DNA of 64,000 bases from assembly GCA_003550325.1 (NCBI GenBank), contig QKWP01000044.1, positions 1 through 64,000 of the forward strand, written 5' to 3'. This DNA is from Gigaspora rosea. Taxonomy: Eukaryota > Glomeromycota > Glomeromycetes > Diversisporales > Gigasporaceae. Within the stretch, counting starts at the first letter, position 1; every line of letters begins with the position of its first letter. Positions 22,527 to 33,009 of the stretch are shown here, piece by piece. Below the pieces are notes generated by a model. It did no database searches and was not told the origin of the DNA. It worked only from the letters and a program-made list of their open reading frames with translations. The position numbers were made by a program, and so were the translations under genes.

Positions 22527-22657
22527 ATTATTATTAGTCAAACAAAATTTTTATATTGGTTTCATAAAATACAATTTTTATGACTACTTTATATAATATT
22601 TTTTTTTTTAATTCGTAACATAGTAATTGTGGAGATCTGTTATTATGTAATTTTTGC

Positions 22658-22994
22658 CTTTTTCGGAATCTGGCGTTTCCCTAAAGATAAATCTCCCTTG
22701 TGCGCATAAAAATGTAGAGGAGAAAATTACGAGCATAAAGGTAGTTGAATCATTAAAATCGACCCAGCGGATCGTGAGATATGGGCATTTTTGTCTTTAC
22801 AACTATATGTTTACTTCTCATATAGTCGTGAGGACAAATACACCTATAGCTCACGATCCACTGGGTCGATTTTAATGTCTCAACTACCGTTATGCTCAGA
22901 ATTTTCTCCTCTACAACGTTTTATATGTGCACAAGAAAGGATTACTTAGTACGAAATCGATTTATCCTTAGGGAAGCGTCAGATTCCGGAAATT
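22658..22994. mobile_element. Fold-back element
   Basis: TTTCGGAATCTGGCGTTTCC at the left pairs with GGAAGCGTCAGATTCCGGAA at the right. Inner arms TAAAATCGACCCAGCGGATC and GATCCACTGGGTCGATTTTA also pair. It is mostly palindromic; the 73-codon ORF across it is a by-product. Confidence 0.75.
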
Positions 22995-23224
22995 TATTTA
23001 TAAAATTATGGCTGAAATTTCATTATTATATAACTGTAAATTAATTCGCTTCATTAGATTCGGTTCTTGAAGAATTTGATCCCACAAGATTATATAATTA
23101 ATTATATAATTAATTCAGTAACACATACAATCACTACAGCAAGTATGTGTGATCCATTCAAGCGTTGAGGGCAAAAATTAATTGATCAATTTATAGGTTT
23201 CCATTCATCGAAAGTATCGTACAC

Positions 23225-23491
23225 TTAGGGTGCTCTCAAGCACCTAAATTAATGGGTCGGAGTTCAATTTTTGATTAGTGAAAAATAAATTATTCGGTCA
23301 AGCGAGTTCATTATCGCGATGAAAAAAAAAGGTCAGAGACCATCTTTTTTTATCATAGAGTTGTGATGATTGGCTAAAATTTAATCTCAATATGAATCTT
23401 TGGCAAAATTACCGTTCAATTAATCGTAATACTGTGCACAATCTCTATAACTAGCCAACCACATTGAGAGAGATGCTTGAGAGCACCCTTA
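23225..23491. mobile_element. MITE with TTAGGGTGCTCTCAAGCA ends, copy 1
   Basis: TTAGGGTGCTCTCAAGCA is inverted at the right as TGCTTGAGAGCACCCTTA(G). Copy 2 lies at 54135-54342 and shares the body, including AAATAAATTATTCGG and CAAGCGAGTTCATTAT. Confidence 0.85.
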
Positions 23492-23967
23492 GCATAAAAG
23501 TCGATGTAATTGGTTTAATTAAACTTAATATGAAATATGCTCAAAATATAAAGACAAGTATCACCATCGGCGGGAGATTAGCGTGCATAACACTGCAATT
23601 GCTATTAAAATGGCAAATTCAAAAGAAAACTTATTTTCATTTGTAGCCAAAGCAGTTCTGGTAGAATTCGTTTTGACAGCCATTTCGCGGCTGTTGACGA
23701 AATTGGTTTATACCAACCAAAATAGTGACGCCTTTTTTTTTGAGGTGTCAAGACACTATTATAATAAACTGCCTTTAATTTATATTATATCAAATATATA
23801 ACGATAACAATTAATTTAATTCAATCTCATAACGATAATTGCTAAGATTAAATTTTTTGGGCGTAAAGACTAGATAAATGCATATTAGAGATAGTATAAA
23901 TTAGATCAGGTGTAACCATGAAACCTTTATCAATAAAACTAGCCAACGTATCCGGTCGGCGTTAATC
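23492..23967. other. Spacer, nothing recognised
   Basis: Short open frames at 23464-23801 have no recognisable features. Confidence 0.35.
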
Positions 23968-24470
23968 CTAGAGTTAATACCTGAATTCCGATTTATATTT
24001 ATATCCGGATCAATTCGGATTCAATTTTTGAACAATATGTATACAATATTGGGCAAAAATTGTAGAATAACGGTAATTTGACAAATGATAAAGTGCCGCT
24101 CTGCGGCACGTGTAGCCAATCATTTGCCAAATTACTGTATTCGACAATTTGCCCAATATTGGTGTTATCCGGCAATTTATGATCATGATTGGTAGAGAGT
24201 TGCTCGCTAAAGTTTTAATTTAAATAAACATGTTTACATCATGACACATGAAAAAAATAACAAGAAGAAATAATTTCATGATCATATGAGTTTGCCGGAT
24301 AACTGATATATATCCGGATATATAATTAAATCCGGATATAATCTTAAATCCGAATATATTACCAAATTTAATAATATCGATATATCCGAATTTAATTATA
24401 TCCGGATTAAACCGGATGATGTTTTTGATTATTAGTTGAATCCGGATATAAAAATGTTAACTCTAGTTAA
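23968..24470. mobile_element. ATCCGGAT-rich element carrying a nested MITE
   Basis: The left GAGTTAATACCT pairs loosely with the right ATGTTAACTCTAG. Many TCCGGATATA motifs lie near both ends. A separate element at 24042-24162 sits inside. Confidence 0.5.
24042..24162. mobile_element. Nested MITE with CAATATTGGGCAAA ends
   Basis: CAATATTGGGCAAAAATTGT pairs with ACAATTTGCCCAATATTGG. The centre is a tight hairpin, GTGCCGCTCTGCGGCAC. About 120 bases. Confidence 0.75.
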
Positions 24471-24539
24471 TCCTGAAAAGTCTTAATAATAAATGAAATG
24501 TTAACATTTCCAACTAATGTGTGATCGGTTAAATGAATT

Positions 24540-24800
24540 CAGGTCAGTTTTGCTAAAAATGAAAGTCTTGGGGTTGAAAATGTTAGTAAAATATCTTGAA
24601 ATTGATGAAAGGTCCGAAACTGGTTAAATAGAAAGGAAGTGTAAAGATCTGAAACCGACACTGGTGAAATGGCGAAAAGAAGACCGTTTAAACAGGCAGA
24701 AAGGTTTAAACTTGCGGAAGGTGTTGAATTGACGAAACTAGTCAAAAGTCTTGAACACTAAAAGGACTTGAGATAAAAAGGTCTTGAACTCCAAAAGTCT
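24540..24800. repeat. Degenerate short direct repeats
   Basis: Variants of GTCTTGAAACT, CTGGTGAAA and GGTCTGAAAC recur many times. No gene is seen; the minus ORF 24539-24745 is an effect of the repeat. Confidence 0.35.
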
Positions 24801-25310
24801 TAAAATCGTTGATAAAAATTAGTTATTAAATACAAAATAATATTTGCAGTAAAACATATTTGATAAGTGTCAATGATTCCTTCTATGATATGGACTCACT
24901 ATTAACCTGGGTCCTTGTAAAAATTTTGTTATACACTCATAGTATCGTCGATCCAATTTAGCGTTATTAATGCTTTTAGTTCGAATTCTATGAATTCATA
25001 GAATTTTAATGGGTATCTGTTTGTTGTACTAAATTTATCCTAAATTTAGTACAGACTTAAAACTTAAATTAAAAAATATCGCGATTTACTATATAAAATT
25101 TATGCGATATGTTTGGTAATTTAAAATAATCAGTACGCAAGTTTTTTTGATTAGCATTACAGTCATATGGGCGAAAATCTCCAATTTCAGTAACTATTTA
25201 ACATGAGTAATAACTTTAAATAAAATTTGAGCCAATCATTTATGAATAAAAGCGATTATTTGATCGAAATTATATGAATTGCTTATGAATTGAATTAGTA
25301 GTATAGGTGA
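24801..25310. other. AT-rich spacer, nothing recognised
   Basis: A small palindrome around TTTGTTGTACTAAATTTATC and TAAATTTAGTACAGAC is the only structure seen. Confidence 0.35.
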
Positions 25311-25421
25311 GCAGATCAGTATAGTACAGGCCGATTTTATATACTGATCAGCTATAATTCCTAACCTTGACGCTAATATATATAATGGGATCAGTATATC
25401 TATTATACCATACTGACCTGC
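25311..25421. mobile_element. Short MITE with GCAGATCAGTATAGTA ends
   Basis: GCAGATCAGTATAGTAC pairs with TACCATACTGACCTGC, with an inner TATACTGATCAGC and GGGATCAGTATA pair. About 110 bases. Confidence 0.5.
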
Positions 25422-25529
25422 GTAAAATTGATTGTTTATGAATCGCTTATGAATTTTTGTATGTATATAACCTGGTTGCTTATAAATTTTGTACCTGACT
25501 GTGACCTAATTACTGTAAACTGCCGTATA

Positions 25530-25760
25530 CAAGATCCCCCCAGATATCAGACTCCCTATGTACTAGACCCGGGTGTGAATCTTAGGCCTCCACATGGGCC
25601 AGGGTTACCCACGGGTACCCTAAGGGTAGTACCACTAGGGCCGGGCTTGGGCATCAAATTACAAGCCCTAGGGCAGGGTAGGGCTAAGAATCGCAGGCCC
25701 TTTATTTTATGGGTAGGGCTTGGGTGCCAGCACTACCCGGCCCATATACCGTAGGATAGC
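25530..25760. repeat. GC-rich GGGCC-type repeat island
   Basis: It has far higher GC than its surroundings, with recurring GGGCC, GGGTACCC and TAGGGC motifs. Similar islands are at 44835-44985 and 61735-61900. The open frame across it (25428-25754) is proline/glycine-rich and unlike any protein I know. Confidence 0.55.
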
Positions 25761-26944
25761 CCATTATACATGCATATGACTATTCACCAATTAAAACTTA
25801 TATTGATCAATAATCTTTTTTTTTTTTTTTTTTAGATATATAGCATTTTTTTGTGTAATATCTTTGATTGAAAAAAGAAAAAACTCTGGCCAGTTTACCT
25901 GCAAGAACAATACCTTGAACACTGCAAGTTTGTTATATTAGTTGAGTAATTTTTATGCAACTTTATGCAACTTCAAAACCTATATAAGCTTTTTTTTTTA
26001 AGCATAAAATTGCTTTATAAATGCAGTAGTTTTTTGTAATAATCTTTAATCAGATGGGGAAAGAGTAATAGCTGTTGCACCTACAATACTTTGAAAGAAT
26101 TACTAGTAAACAATGAACTTTTTTCAAATTCAGTAAGTTTATTAAATCAGGCAAATAACTTTTGCATAATTACATATATTAACTTTTTTTTTTTTATATA
26201 TTTAAAAACATTTTATAAATTGTATTTTAGAAAAACATAGCTAATATACTTTGTACAAATAATACTCTAAAAACTAGTGCTTCGATCCGTAATCCAATAA
26301 ATTCAGATTCATCCGATAATTCGGATTAATTTCGGATATCCGTATCCGTTAATTTTAAACGTATGGATCCGTATTACATATCGGATCAAGGATAAGGATT
26401 ATCCGATTATAATCCTAGATGTTGCTTATGTGTTTGGTATCTTGTCAGACGTACGTACGTACAGCACATGCTAGAACGATAGCGATCCAACTCTCTCGGT
26501 CGGGTGATGTGAAGTAATTGAGTTTGATAATATATAGTATATATCAGTTAATCGAATGGTGTTTGTGTATGTAAAGTTTAAGTGAGAGACGTAACGATTT
26601 GGCGAGGCTAAGGGTATATGGTGAATTCACGAAACAGTTCTTTTATTAAACGAAGGACAAGGAAACCAAGATCGGTTTATCTTTATTGACAAATCAATGA
26701 TACATCTTTTACGCAGGTCAAAACTAACACTATTTATAAAAAAAAGTAAATAGGGGGAAGAAACAAAAAGAAACAAGATCGAATTTTTCCTTGATCAATC
26801 ATGCCATAATTGTTGACAATCAACGTTTAACTTTGGGGAGGTTGTTCTGATAATTAACAAAGCCTCAAATGCAACTGTTTATGCATCATCATTCCGATTG
26901 TAATTCAAATTTTGTCAATTTAACTATTCCGTTTTAGTTTAGCA
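25761..26944. other. Spacer with ATCCGGAT-like motifs
   Basis: 26280-26420 is dense in TCGGAT and ATCCG motifs of the dispersed family. ACGTACGTACGTAC occurs at 26448. Poly-T tracts lie at 25818 and 26186. No gene is seen. Confidence 0.4.
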
Positions 26945-27160
26945 CTATCGGGTGATCTGATCTTGCAACGATGGTTTCTTCTCAATCTTCATATAGTCTT
27001 GCAGAGTATCAGGGCCAGGATCAGGTCTTGTATCTTCCTTCCGGATTCTTAAAAAAATTTTTTTTAAAAAAACCTGACTGTCTTGGCGCAGTCATATGAA
27101 TCACATGCGTCACAGGATTTCGGGGTCTAGGGATCCTAATTTTCTGCTGCGACAACCCCA
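26945..27160 (-). CDS. Possible C-terminal coding tail of an unknown gene
   Basis: On the minus strand a frame ending at TAG (26945-26947) reads EDTRPDPGPDTLQDYMKIEK and then KPSLQDQITR. Upstream, in another frame, lies IRIPRPRNPVTHVIHMTAPR. Composition looks coding and about 350 bases of 3'-UTR-like sequence follow. The two pieces are separated by an A/T run that could hide an intron or frameshift. I cannot identify the protein, and no start is visible. Confidence 0.25.
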
Positions 27161-27428
27161 AATTCTGCCTGCTTTACACTTCGAATTATGCGAATTATGC
27201 GATAAATTTTTAAAATTATGCTACAGATTATGCGAATCAGATAGAAATATGCAAAATTTATCATTATAAATTTTTATCGTTATCGTTATCGTTATTGTAA
27301 GTACTGAACTCTCATCAGTAACGCCAATAAAACTATAAAATCTGTATAATATAAAATTACGAAAAGAGTCGTGTTTACAAAACTGTCTTTTGTGCTAAAC
27401 AAAAAATTCCCTGCAAAATTTTAGTATA

Positions 27429-27672
27429 AGGCTACGCAAAGTTAATTTTTCGTTTTGCAACCTTTTTTTTTAAATTTCAATCATACCAATTATTCCATTT
27501 TTGAAATTTAATTTTTTCTCCGGTGTCACCCAATAGTGACCTTTAATTTTCTGAAATTACCTGATAGAACCGAAAAAAAATCTAAAATTTTCTGGGTGTG
27601 AACATGAGCATATTAATTTACAGTAGATTAAAAAAAAAAATTCGGCAAAACGAAAAATTAACTTTGTGTCCT
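27429..27672. mobile_element. MITE with CAAAGTTAATTTTTCG ends
   Basis: CAAAGTTAATTTTTCGTTTT near 27437 is inverted at 27645-27663. The outer bases AGGCTACG and TGTCCT are near matches. It abuts the left end of the next element, whose end is a related sequence. Confidence 0.75.
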
Positions 27673-27906
27673 AAGGCCAAGCAAAGTAAATTTTCTGGTT
27701 TACATATCATAAATAATTTTAAATGATCCGCCAACCCAGATTTTTTTTTTTTTTTTTTTTTAAAAGCGAGGTCCATTCCCTCTTCCATTTTATTAATAAT
27801 TTATAAATTCATAATACATGTTTTTACAATTACTATATTAAGGAAAAAGAGACTAGAGCTAATTTACTCCCAACCTGAGCTTTGCCAAGACAGGTTTTGG
27901 ACCTAC

Positions 27907-28741
27907 TTAGTCGAAGTCTTCAATTGTATTAACCTTCTCGTTGTTATCTATGAAAAGTTTTTTCCATTTCGTGTACTTTCTCAGAGCGTTTCCACTTGTT
28001 TCTTTTCCATGTATTGGTTCCATTGGTATATTGTTTTTTATAACGTTCCTGTCTTTTCCTTCTTCAGAGTTGTTAATTGCTTCTCTGCTGGGTATCCATA
28101 TTTTTTCATAGATTTTTTTCATAAGGACGTTCGAAAATCTTTTTTGTGATTCCTCTTTCCATTTTTACTTCCAGGTATGATGTTTTCTTTCGGAATAATA
28201 CACGGGGGACTTCTGTTTTCTTTAACAATTCTATGTATTTTTTTGTTTCTTCTTCTCGCGTTTTTTCTGGTACTTTCTTCCCTTCTTTAGATTCTTCATA
28301 AACTTCAGTAATCGCCTGTTCCATTGTATATGTGTTTTCTTGACACCATATCCAGTATGTTTGGTTTTCGTACTCCTTTTCGCATCTTGGGCACATTGGG
28401 TCTTTCTCTTTCTTGGTATCCCTGTAATACATATTTAGTAGCGTTGGAAGTTCATTTATCATCATTTTTACCTTAAAAGATTTCATTATTAAGGCTTTAG
28501 TTGAAGTATATCTTGCTAGTGGTCTACTCTCAATATTTAAGCTATTGTATGTCGTTTTCCAATCTATTTCTGTCTTTTTCTTTAAATTTTCGATTCTGTT
28601 TTGACTACTCCATTCCGAAATTATTTTTCCCTTAATTAATTGTTTCATAAATCTTCTCAAATTCCAATAAACAGGTTTCCCCTCGAATTTTATCAGATAT
28701 ATATTTGTTGTAATCTTTCTCCTACAATATCCGTTATCCAT
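27907..28741 (-). pseudogene. LINE ORF2 C-terminal part, in two shifted frames
   Basis: After the main ORF2 frame ends at 28693, coding continues in another frame (28741-28106) and again in a third (28122-27907). The first piece carries a Cys cluster MCPRCEKEYENQTYWIWCQ. It resembles the C-P-R-C ... H ... C element seen at the C-terminus of many LINE ORF2 proteins, here with Tyr where His is usual. The second switch lies at a run of seven A bases near 28108-28120, typical of polymerase slippage. These shifts could be decay or assembly error. The piece ends with a stop 144 bases before the poly(A). Confidence 0.7.
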
Positions 28742-31700
28742 TTCCTTGTTGTCTTGTTTCTGCTTATTTTCTCTTCGTATACGATGGTAATTCTCGATCT
28801 TTTCATTTTCGTGATTCTTCTTATTATTTCCGTAAATTGGTCTAAATTTTCTTTCAACTTAAAATTTTCTTCTGCTCGTATAACTTTTCTTTCTACCTCT
28901 TCTTTAAGGCCCTTTATATTGGTTTTGATCTTGACTTCTTCTTTGTCTTTACTTAGTACCAGCACTAATGCTATTCCAGTTAAAGCCGTCTTTAACTTCG
29001 TGGGCCAGCTTTCTACCTTCAACTCAATCGTTTCCTGCATAGATTTCATTTGCATCAGTATCGCTATACCTTCAGTTTTATCCTTACTCTTCTTTCCCTC
29101 CACGATTTTATATTCTTCTTCTTTCCCTAGACCGAAATTTTCAATCTTTTTCCATAATTCATCTTCAATGTTCGTGAAAATTTTTTTCAAATTCCAGGAA
29201 GTTAATAGTTTTTTTCCTATAAAAGGTTCTCTCAGTATTATACTTGTTTCTTCTTTCTTTATTCTAAAGGTTCTCGTTATATCTTGAATGTTACTGTATA
29301 TTTCTTTTTTACCGTTTACTATTATTCCTGATAAGAACCTTGTATGTATTTTTATTATTCCCGCATTTGTTCTAGTTGATATATGCTCATCGCAACCATT
29401 ATATGCTCTTGTTATTTGATTTTCTTCACTATACCAATGCCTCAAAGTTGCCAAGTTTTCTTCTATCTTTCTTACTTTTCCTATTAGTCCTACACTATTA
29501 ATTACCCATTTATTCTTCTTCCAACTTTCGTTGGTTATGCACCTTATTGTAAACGGGTTTGGGACTATTAGTATAAGTGATGGATTTTCATTATTTGTGA
29601 TTAGTGTACATATTGCTTCAAACCATCTCGGTTTTCTACCCTTTATTATTTTTCCCAAATTGTGCACTAGTCCTTTCCATGTTACAAAATTTTTGCACTC
29701 TCCATCTAATAATTGTTCTATATATTTTAAACCGTGCTTGTTCATGCTTGTTTTGATGTCATTCCTTTTCTCCATCTTTTTTAGGATATAATTAATTGAT
29801 GTTTCTTTTTCCTTTAGTGGTTGTAGCCATACTTTGCGCTCATTCACCAGTTTTATTTCCGTTTCATGCATTTCTTTTATTATTGCTGCGGGTCTAGAGA
29901 AATTCACTTCTTTAGGGAAGACTGGTTCCTCTTCCAGTATAGAAGTGTTCGTGTTTGCCGCGTTTTGTAGCTCTTGTAGGATAATAAAAGCTGGTGTCTC
30001 GTCCCAATTCGTATTATTCATATCTTTCCATAGTTGATTCACGTGTTGTAAACGTTGTATATCTTTCGTCTTATTCATACCATATATGTTGTAGTGCCAT
30101 AATAAAGTGTTAGGTGCTGTTCTTACAATTCTTGCTTTTTGCTTTACCCCTTTCATGATTTTCTTATCTATGGTCTCGCACATGGATTCTTTAATATATG
30201 TGTTTTGGCACCTATATGCTATTCTCGTCAATATCACACTATTAACTATGTATATATATTGTTTTTCTGTAATTCTGCTTTTATTAAGCCTGTCTATAGC
30301 TTCTTCCGCTTCTTCCTTTATTTTCTTGTTAATCTTGTCTTGATTCTTCTTTTCTTTGAACCAACATCCTAAGTATCTGAAGGGTTCATCTTGTTGCCTT
30401 CTTTCTAAAATTTGGTTTTCGAAAAACATCGGAGTATCGCCTCTTGCATTTGTTAGGAATATCGATTTGTTCGCATTAACCTTTATTCCTGTCATTTTAT
30501 AGAAACTTGATGCAGTCTTTAAGATCTCTTCTAGTTGGCTTTTTGATTCGGCTATCCACAGTGAATCGTCCATATATGCCATTACTGATAAGCTGGTTTT
30601 GTATTCACTTCCTGTAGGTGTTTTTACGGACATCGAGAATCCCTCGAAATCCCTATCTATTTTTGCTATTAGTGGATCGTAATATATTCTCCAAAATATC
30701 GGGGACATTGTCCCTCCTTGATCTAGGCCATCTTCTACTTCGTATGCTTTGGTTTGTCCTAAATTCGTTAGCACCTTGTTTTTTCTTTTTTCCATTAGAT
30801 TCTTTGTTAAATTTATGAATTTTTCTGGTATATTTATTCTTCGTAAAGCCTTCCATAGAAGTGGCAAGTGTACCGAGTCATACGCTTTCGACATATCCTG
30901 TGAGACAAGCCAGTAGTCCTTCTCCTTTAGCCATGCGTATTCTTGTATGTTCGTTAACCATTGAATTGGCCCTGTAGTTGATGTGTTTGGTAGAGCTGAG
31001 TTATTCCTTATATTAAGTACTTTCTTCTGTCCTAAAATCTTGTTCAATCTTTTAGTTAGTATTTTCGTAAAGATTTTTCTTGAGTGTTCTATCAGTGTGA
31101 TTGGTCTGGTTTGTGTTAAGTCACCCTCGAAATCTTTCTTCTTTGGGATAGGGTATACCACTCCTTGCCTCCACGCAATCGGGACTATCTCTTTAGCCAA
31201 ACAAAAATTACATATTTCCAGGAAAATCTTTTTAGCTTCTAGTGGTAATTTCTTAATCATCTCGTTCGATATTCCTGATTCTCCATTGGCTTTTCCATTT
31301 GGTGCTTCACTTATTAGATTCTCTAGTTCTTCGAACTCTATTGTCGCGATTAATCCTTCGTAATCTTCTTGTGCGATAGATGAAACCGAATCGTATTCCT
31401 TTTCCCACAATTTCCAGTGTTCTTCATCTGTTGGGTTACGTTTAGTCCAATTTTTAAAATGTTTTACGACTTCTTCTTTAATTCCTTTCTCGTCAGTGAT
31501 CACTTCATCTGCTTTTATTATATTGTCAAATGTGACTCTGTTTCTTTTCCTTTTTAAGATGCTATCTATCATTCTTTTAGTATTAGTTTGGAAGTTGTTT
31601 TGCCTTCTTTCTACTGCTAGGCTAATTTCTTCTCTTATTTCGCTATTGTTTTCTATTTGTCTTGTTACGTGTATGGATTTCCTCAAATCTATCATACTTT

Positions 31701-33009
31701 CTATTAATTGTTTAATATTTTCGCTCCAGAGATCTTGTTCTTTAATATTGATAATTTCTATTCCCAACTTCGTTGTCAGAGAACATATCTTCTTGTTAAA
31801 CCTTTTTGTTACTTCTTCATAAGAAAGTGGAGAATGTGATTTTATTTCTTTCAAATTTCTTATAAGTTTATTTATCTTGACTAATCCTTGATGTAGCTCT
31901 GATGCCTTCTTTGTTCTCGCCCCGAAATAGTTATTATGTATCTTTAACCACTTGATATGTTTCTCGGCAGAGTGTTTTATGGCAATATATAATTTGTGCC
32001 AAGCTTTATTTAGGGAAGCTTCATCCGTTATCTCTTTTATTTCTAATGCTTCAATTTTCTGTTTTATTTCAGTTCTGAAATCCTCCCATTTATCCTCGTC
32101 CATTTCGCTATACTTAAAAACTTTTCTGGCTTTCTTCTTTCTTCTTATCGCTTCAAACTTCCTCTTTAGCTTCCATTGTACTTTTATCATTCTATGGTCG
32201 CTTCCCGAAGGCTCCACTTCTTCTATTATCGGATAGGACGTATCTACAACTATCTCCTCCGATGTCCATATATCATCAATCTGTGACTCCATTTGATCTC
32301 TTTTCCATGTATAATCCTGAATTTTGTTTACTTCTAATAAGCTTAACATCCTACTCGTACTCATAGTCTTAAAAATCGGTGTTTTTCTTTTACTATCTGC
32401 TCTTGCCATGTTATTATTGAAATCTCCCATTACTATTATCTTCATGTTTCTCTTGTTAGCGTCTGAAATCCATTTCTTTATTTTATCTTGTGTTTTAAGG
32501 GATATTTCTATTTTGTCTGATGGTAGGTATAGCGATATTATTCTTGTTCTCAAGTTTCCAGGTAGGAAGAAATCTATCATAATCGCTGTTCCCAAATAGC
32601 TTTCAATGTCGTGTATGTAATGTCTAAGATAAGGTTTGATGAGTAATGCAGTTCCCATTGCCGATTCCCTTTTTAAACCTAAATCTTCTGGGGTTGCCGC
32701 CGTGTATACATAATAGTACTGATTGAGCAAAGATCTTCTCAAATCTTCCTTTTGTGCCAATTTGGTCTCTGTTACGCTCACAATATCTATACCCTCCTTG
32801 TTCAAGTACTCAAAAATTAATTGTCTCTTTAATGGCACATTCAAGCCTTGTACATTTAATGTTGAAATAGACAAAAATTCTATTTTTCCCTTTACTATTA
32901 TCTTTGTTTTTTCAACTTTTTTCGTTTCTTCGTTTTTAATTGTTTTTTCTTTTTTTATCTTTACTTGCGTCTCGTTTTCTAATGTATTATTGTTATTATT
33001 ATTCATCAT
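28693..33009 (-). CDS. LINE ORF2: APE endonuclease plus reverse transcriptase
   Basis: A frame of about 1438 codons from ATG 33009. The same frame is open back to 33111, but ATG 33009 lies in the ORF1 stop region and is preferred. An Asn/Lys-rich start is followed by an exonuclease-endonuclease-phosphatase domain: STLNVQGLN, VTETK, MGDFNNN near 32415-32430, and GSDHR near 32192-32206. The reverse transcriptase has PIPKKKDFEGDLTQTRPITL, SQDMSKAYDSV, GLDQGGTMSP and AYMDD near 30567-30578, all catalytic residues present. A long C-terminal region may contain a degraded RNase H-like fold but lacks clear catalytic motifs. The protein nicks target DNA and copies the LINE RNA by target-primed reverse transcription. 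Confidence 0.9.
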   Translation of the reverse strand: MMNNNNNNTLENETQVKIKKEKTIKNEETKKVEKTKIIVKGKIEFLSISTLNVQGLNVPLKRQLIFEYLNKEGIDIVSVTETKLAQKEDLRRSLLNQYYYVYTAATPEDLGLKRESAMGTALLIKPYLRHYIHDIESYLGTAIMIDFFLPGNLRTRIISLYLPSDKIEISLKTQDKIKKWISDANKRNMKIIVMGDFNNNMARADSKRKTPIFKTMSTSRMLSLLEVNKIQDYTWKRDQMESQIDDIWTSEEIVVDTSYPIIEEVEPSGSDHRMIKVQWKLKRKFEAIRRKKKARKVFKYSEMDEDKWEDFRTEIKQKIEALEIKEITDEASLNKAWHKLYIAIKHSAEKHIKWLKIHNNYFGARTKKASELHQGLVKINKLIRNLKEIKSHSPLSYEEVTKRFNKKICSLTTKLGIEIINIKEQDLWSENIKQLIESMIDLRKSIHVTRQIENNSEIREEISLAVERRQNNFQTNTKRMIDSILKRKRNRVTFDNIIKADEVITDEKGIKEEVVKHFKNWTKRNPTDEEHWKLWEKEYDSVSSIAQEDYEGLIATIEFEELENLISEAPNGKANGESGISNEMIKKLPLEAKKIFLEICNFCLAKEIVPIAWRQGVVYPIPKKKDFEGDLTQTRPITLIEHSRKIFTKILTKRLNKILGQKKVLNIRNNSALPNTSTTGPIQWLTNIQEYAWLKEKDYWLVSQDMSKAYDSVHLPLLWKALRRINIPEKFINLTKNLMEKRKNKVLTNLGQTKAYEVEDGLDQGGTMSPIFWRIYYDPLIAKIDRDFEGFSMSVKTPTGSEYKTSLSVMAYMDDSLWIAESKSQLEEILKTASSFYKMTGIKVNANKSIFLTNARGDTPMFFENQILERRQQDEPFRYLGCWFKEKKNQDKINKKIKEEAEEAIDRLNKSRITEKQYIYIVNSVILTRIAYRCQNTYIKESMCETIDKKIMKGVKQKARIVRTAPNTLLWHYNIYGMNKTKDIQRLQHVNQLWKDMNNTNWDETPAFIILQELQNAANTNTSILEEEPVFPKEVNFSRPAAIIKEMHETEIKLVNERKVWLQPLKEKETSINYILKKMEKRNDIKTSMNKHGLKYIEQLLDGECKNFVTWKGLVHNLGKIIKGRKPRWFEAICTLITNNENPSLILIVPNPFTIRCITNESWKKNKWVINSVGLIGKVRKIEENLATLRHWYSEENQITRAYNGCDEHISTRTNAGIIKIHTRFLSGIIVNGKKEIYSNIQDITRTFRIKKEETSIILREPFIGKKLLTSWNLKKIFTNIEDELWKKIENFGLGKEEEYKIVEGKKSKDKTEGIAILMQMKSMQETIELKVESWPTKLKTALTGIALVLVLSKDKEEVKIKTNIKGLKEEVERKVIRAEENFKLKENLDQFTEIIRRITKMKRSRITIVYEEKISRNKTTRKWITDIVGERLQQIYI

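Noticed and set aside
25428-25754. 108-codon plus-strand ORF
   Set aside because: It spans the GC-rich GGGCC repeat; composition is that of the repeat and no protein motif is seen.
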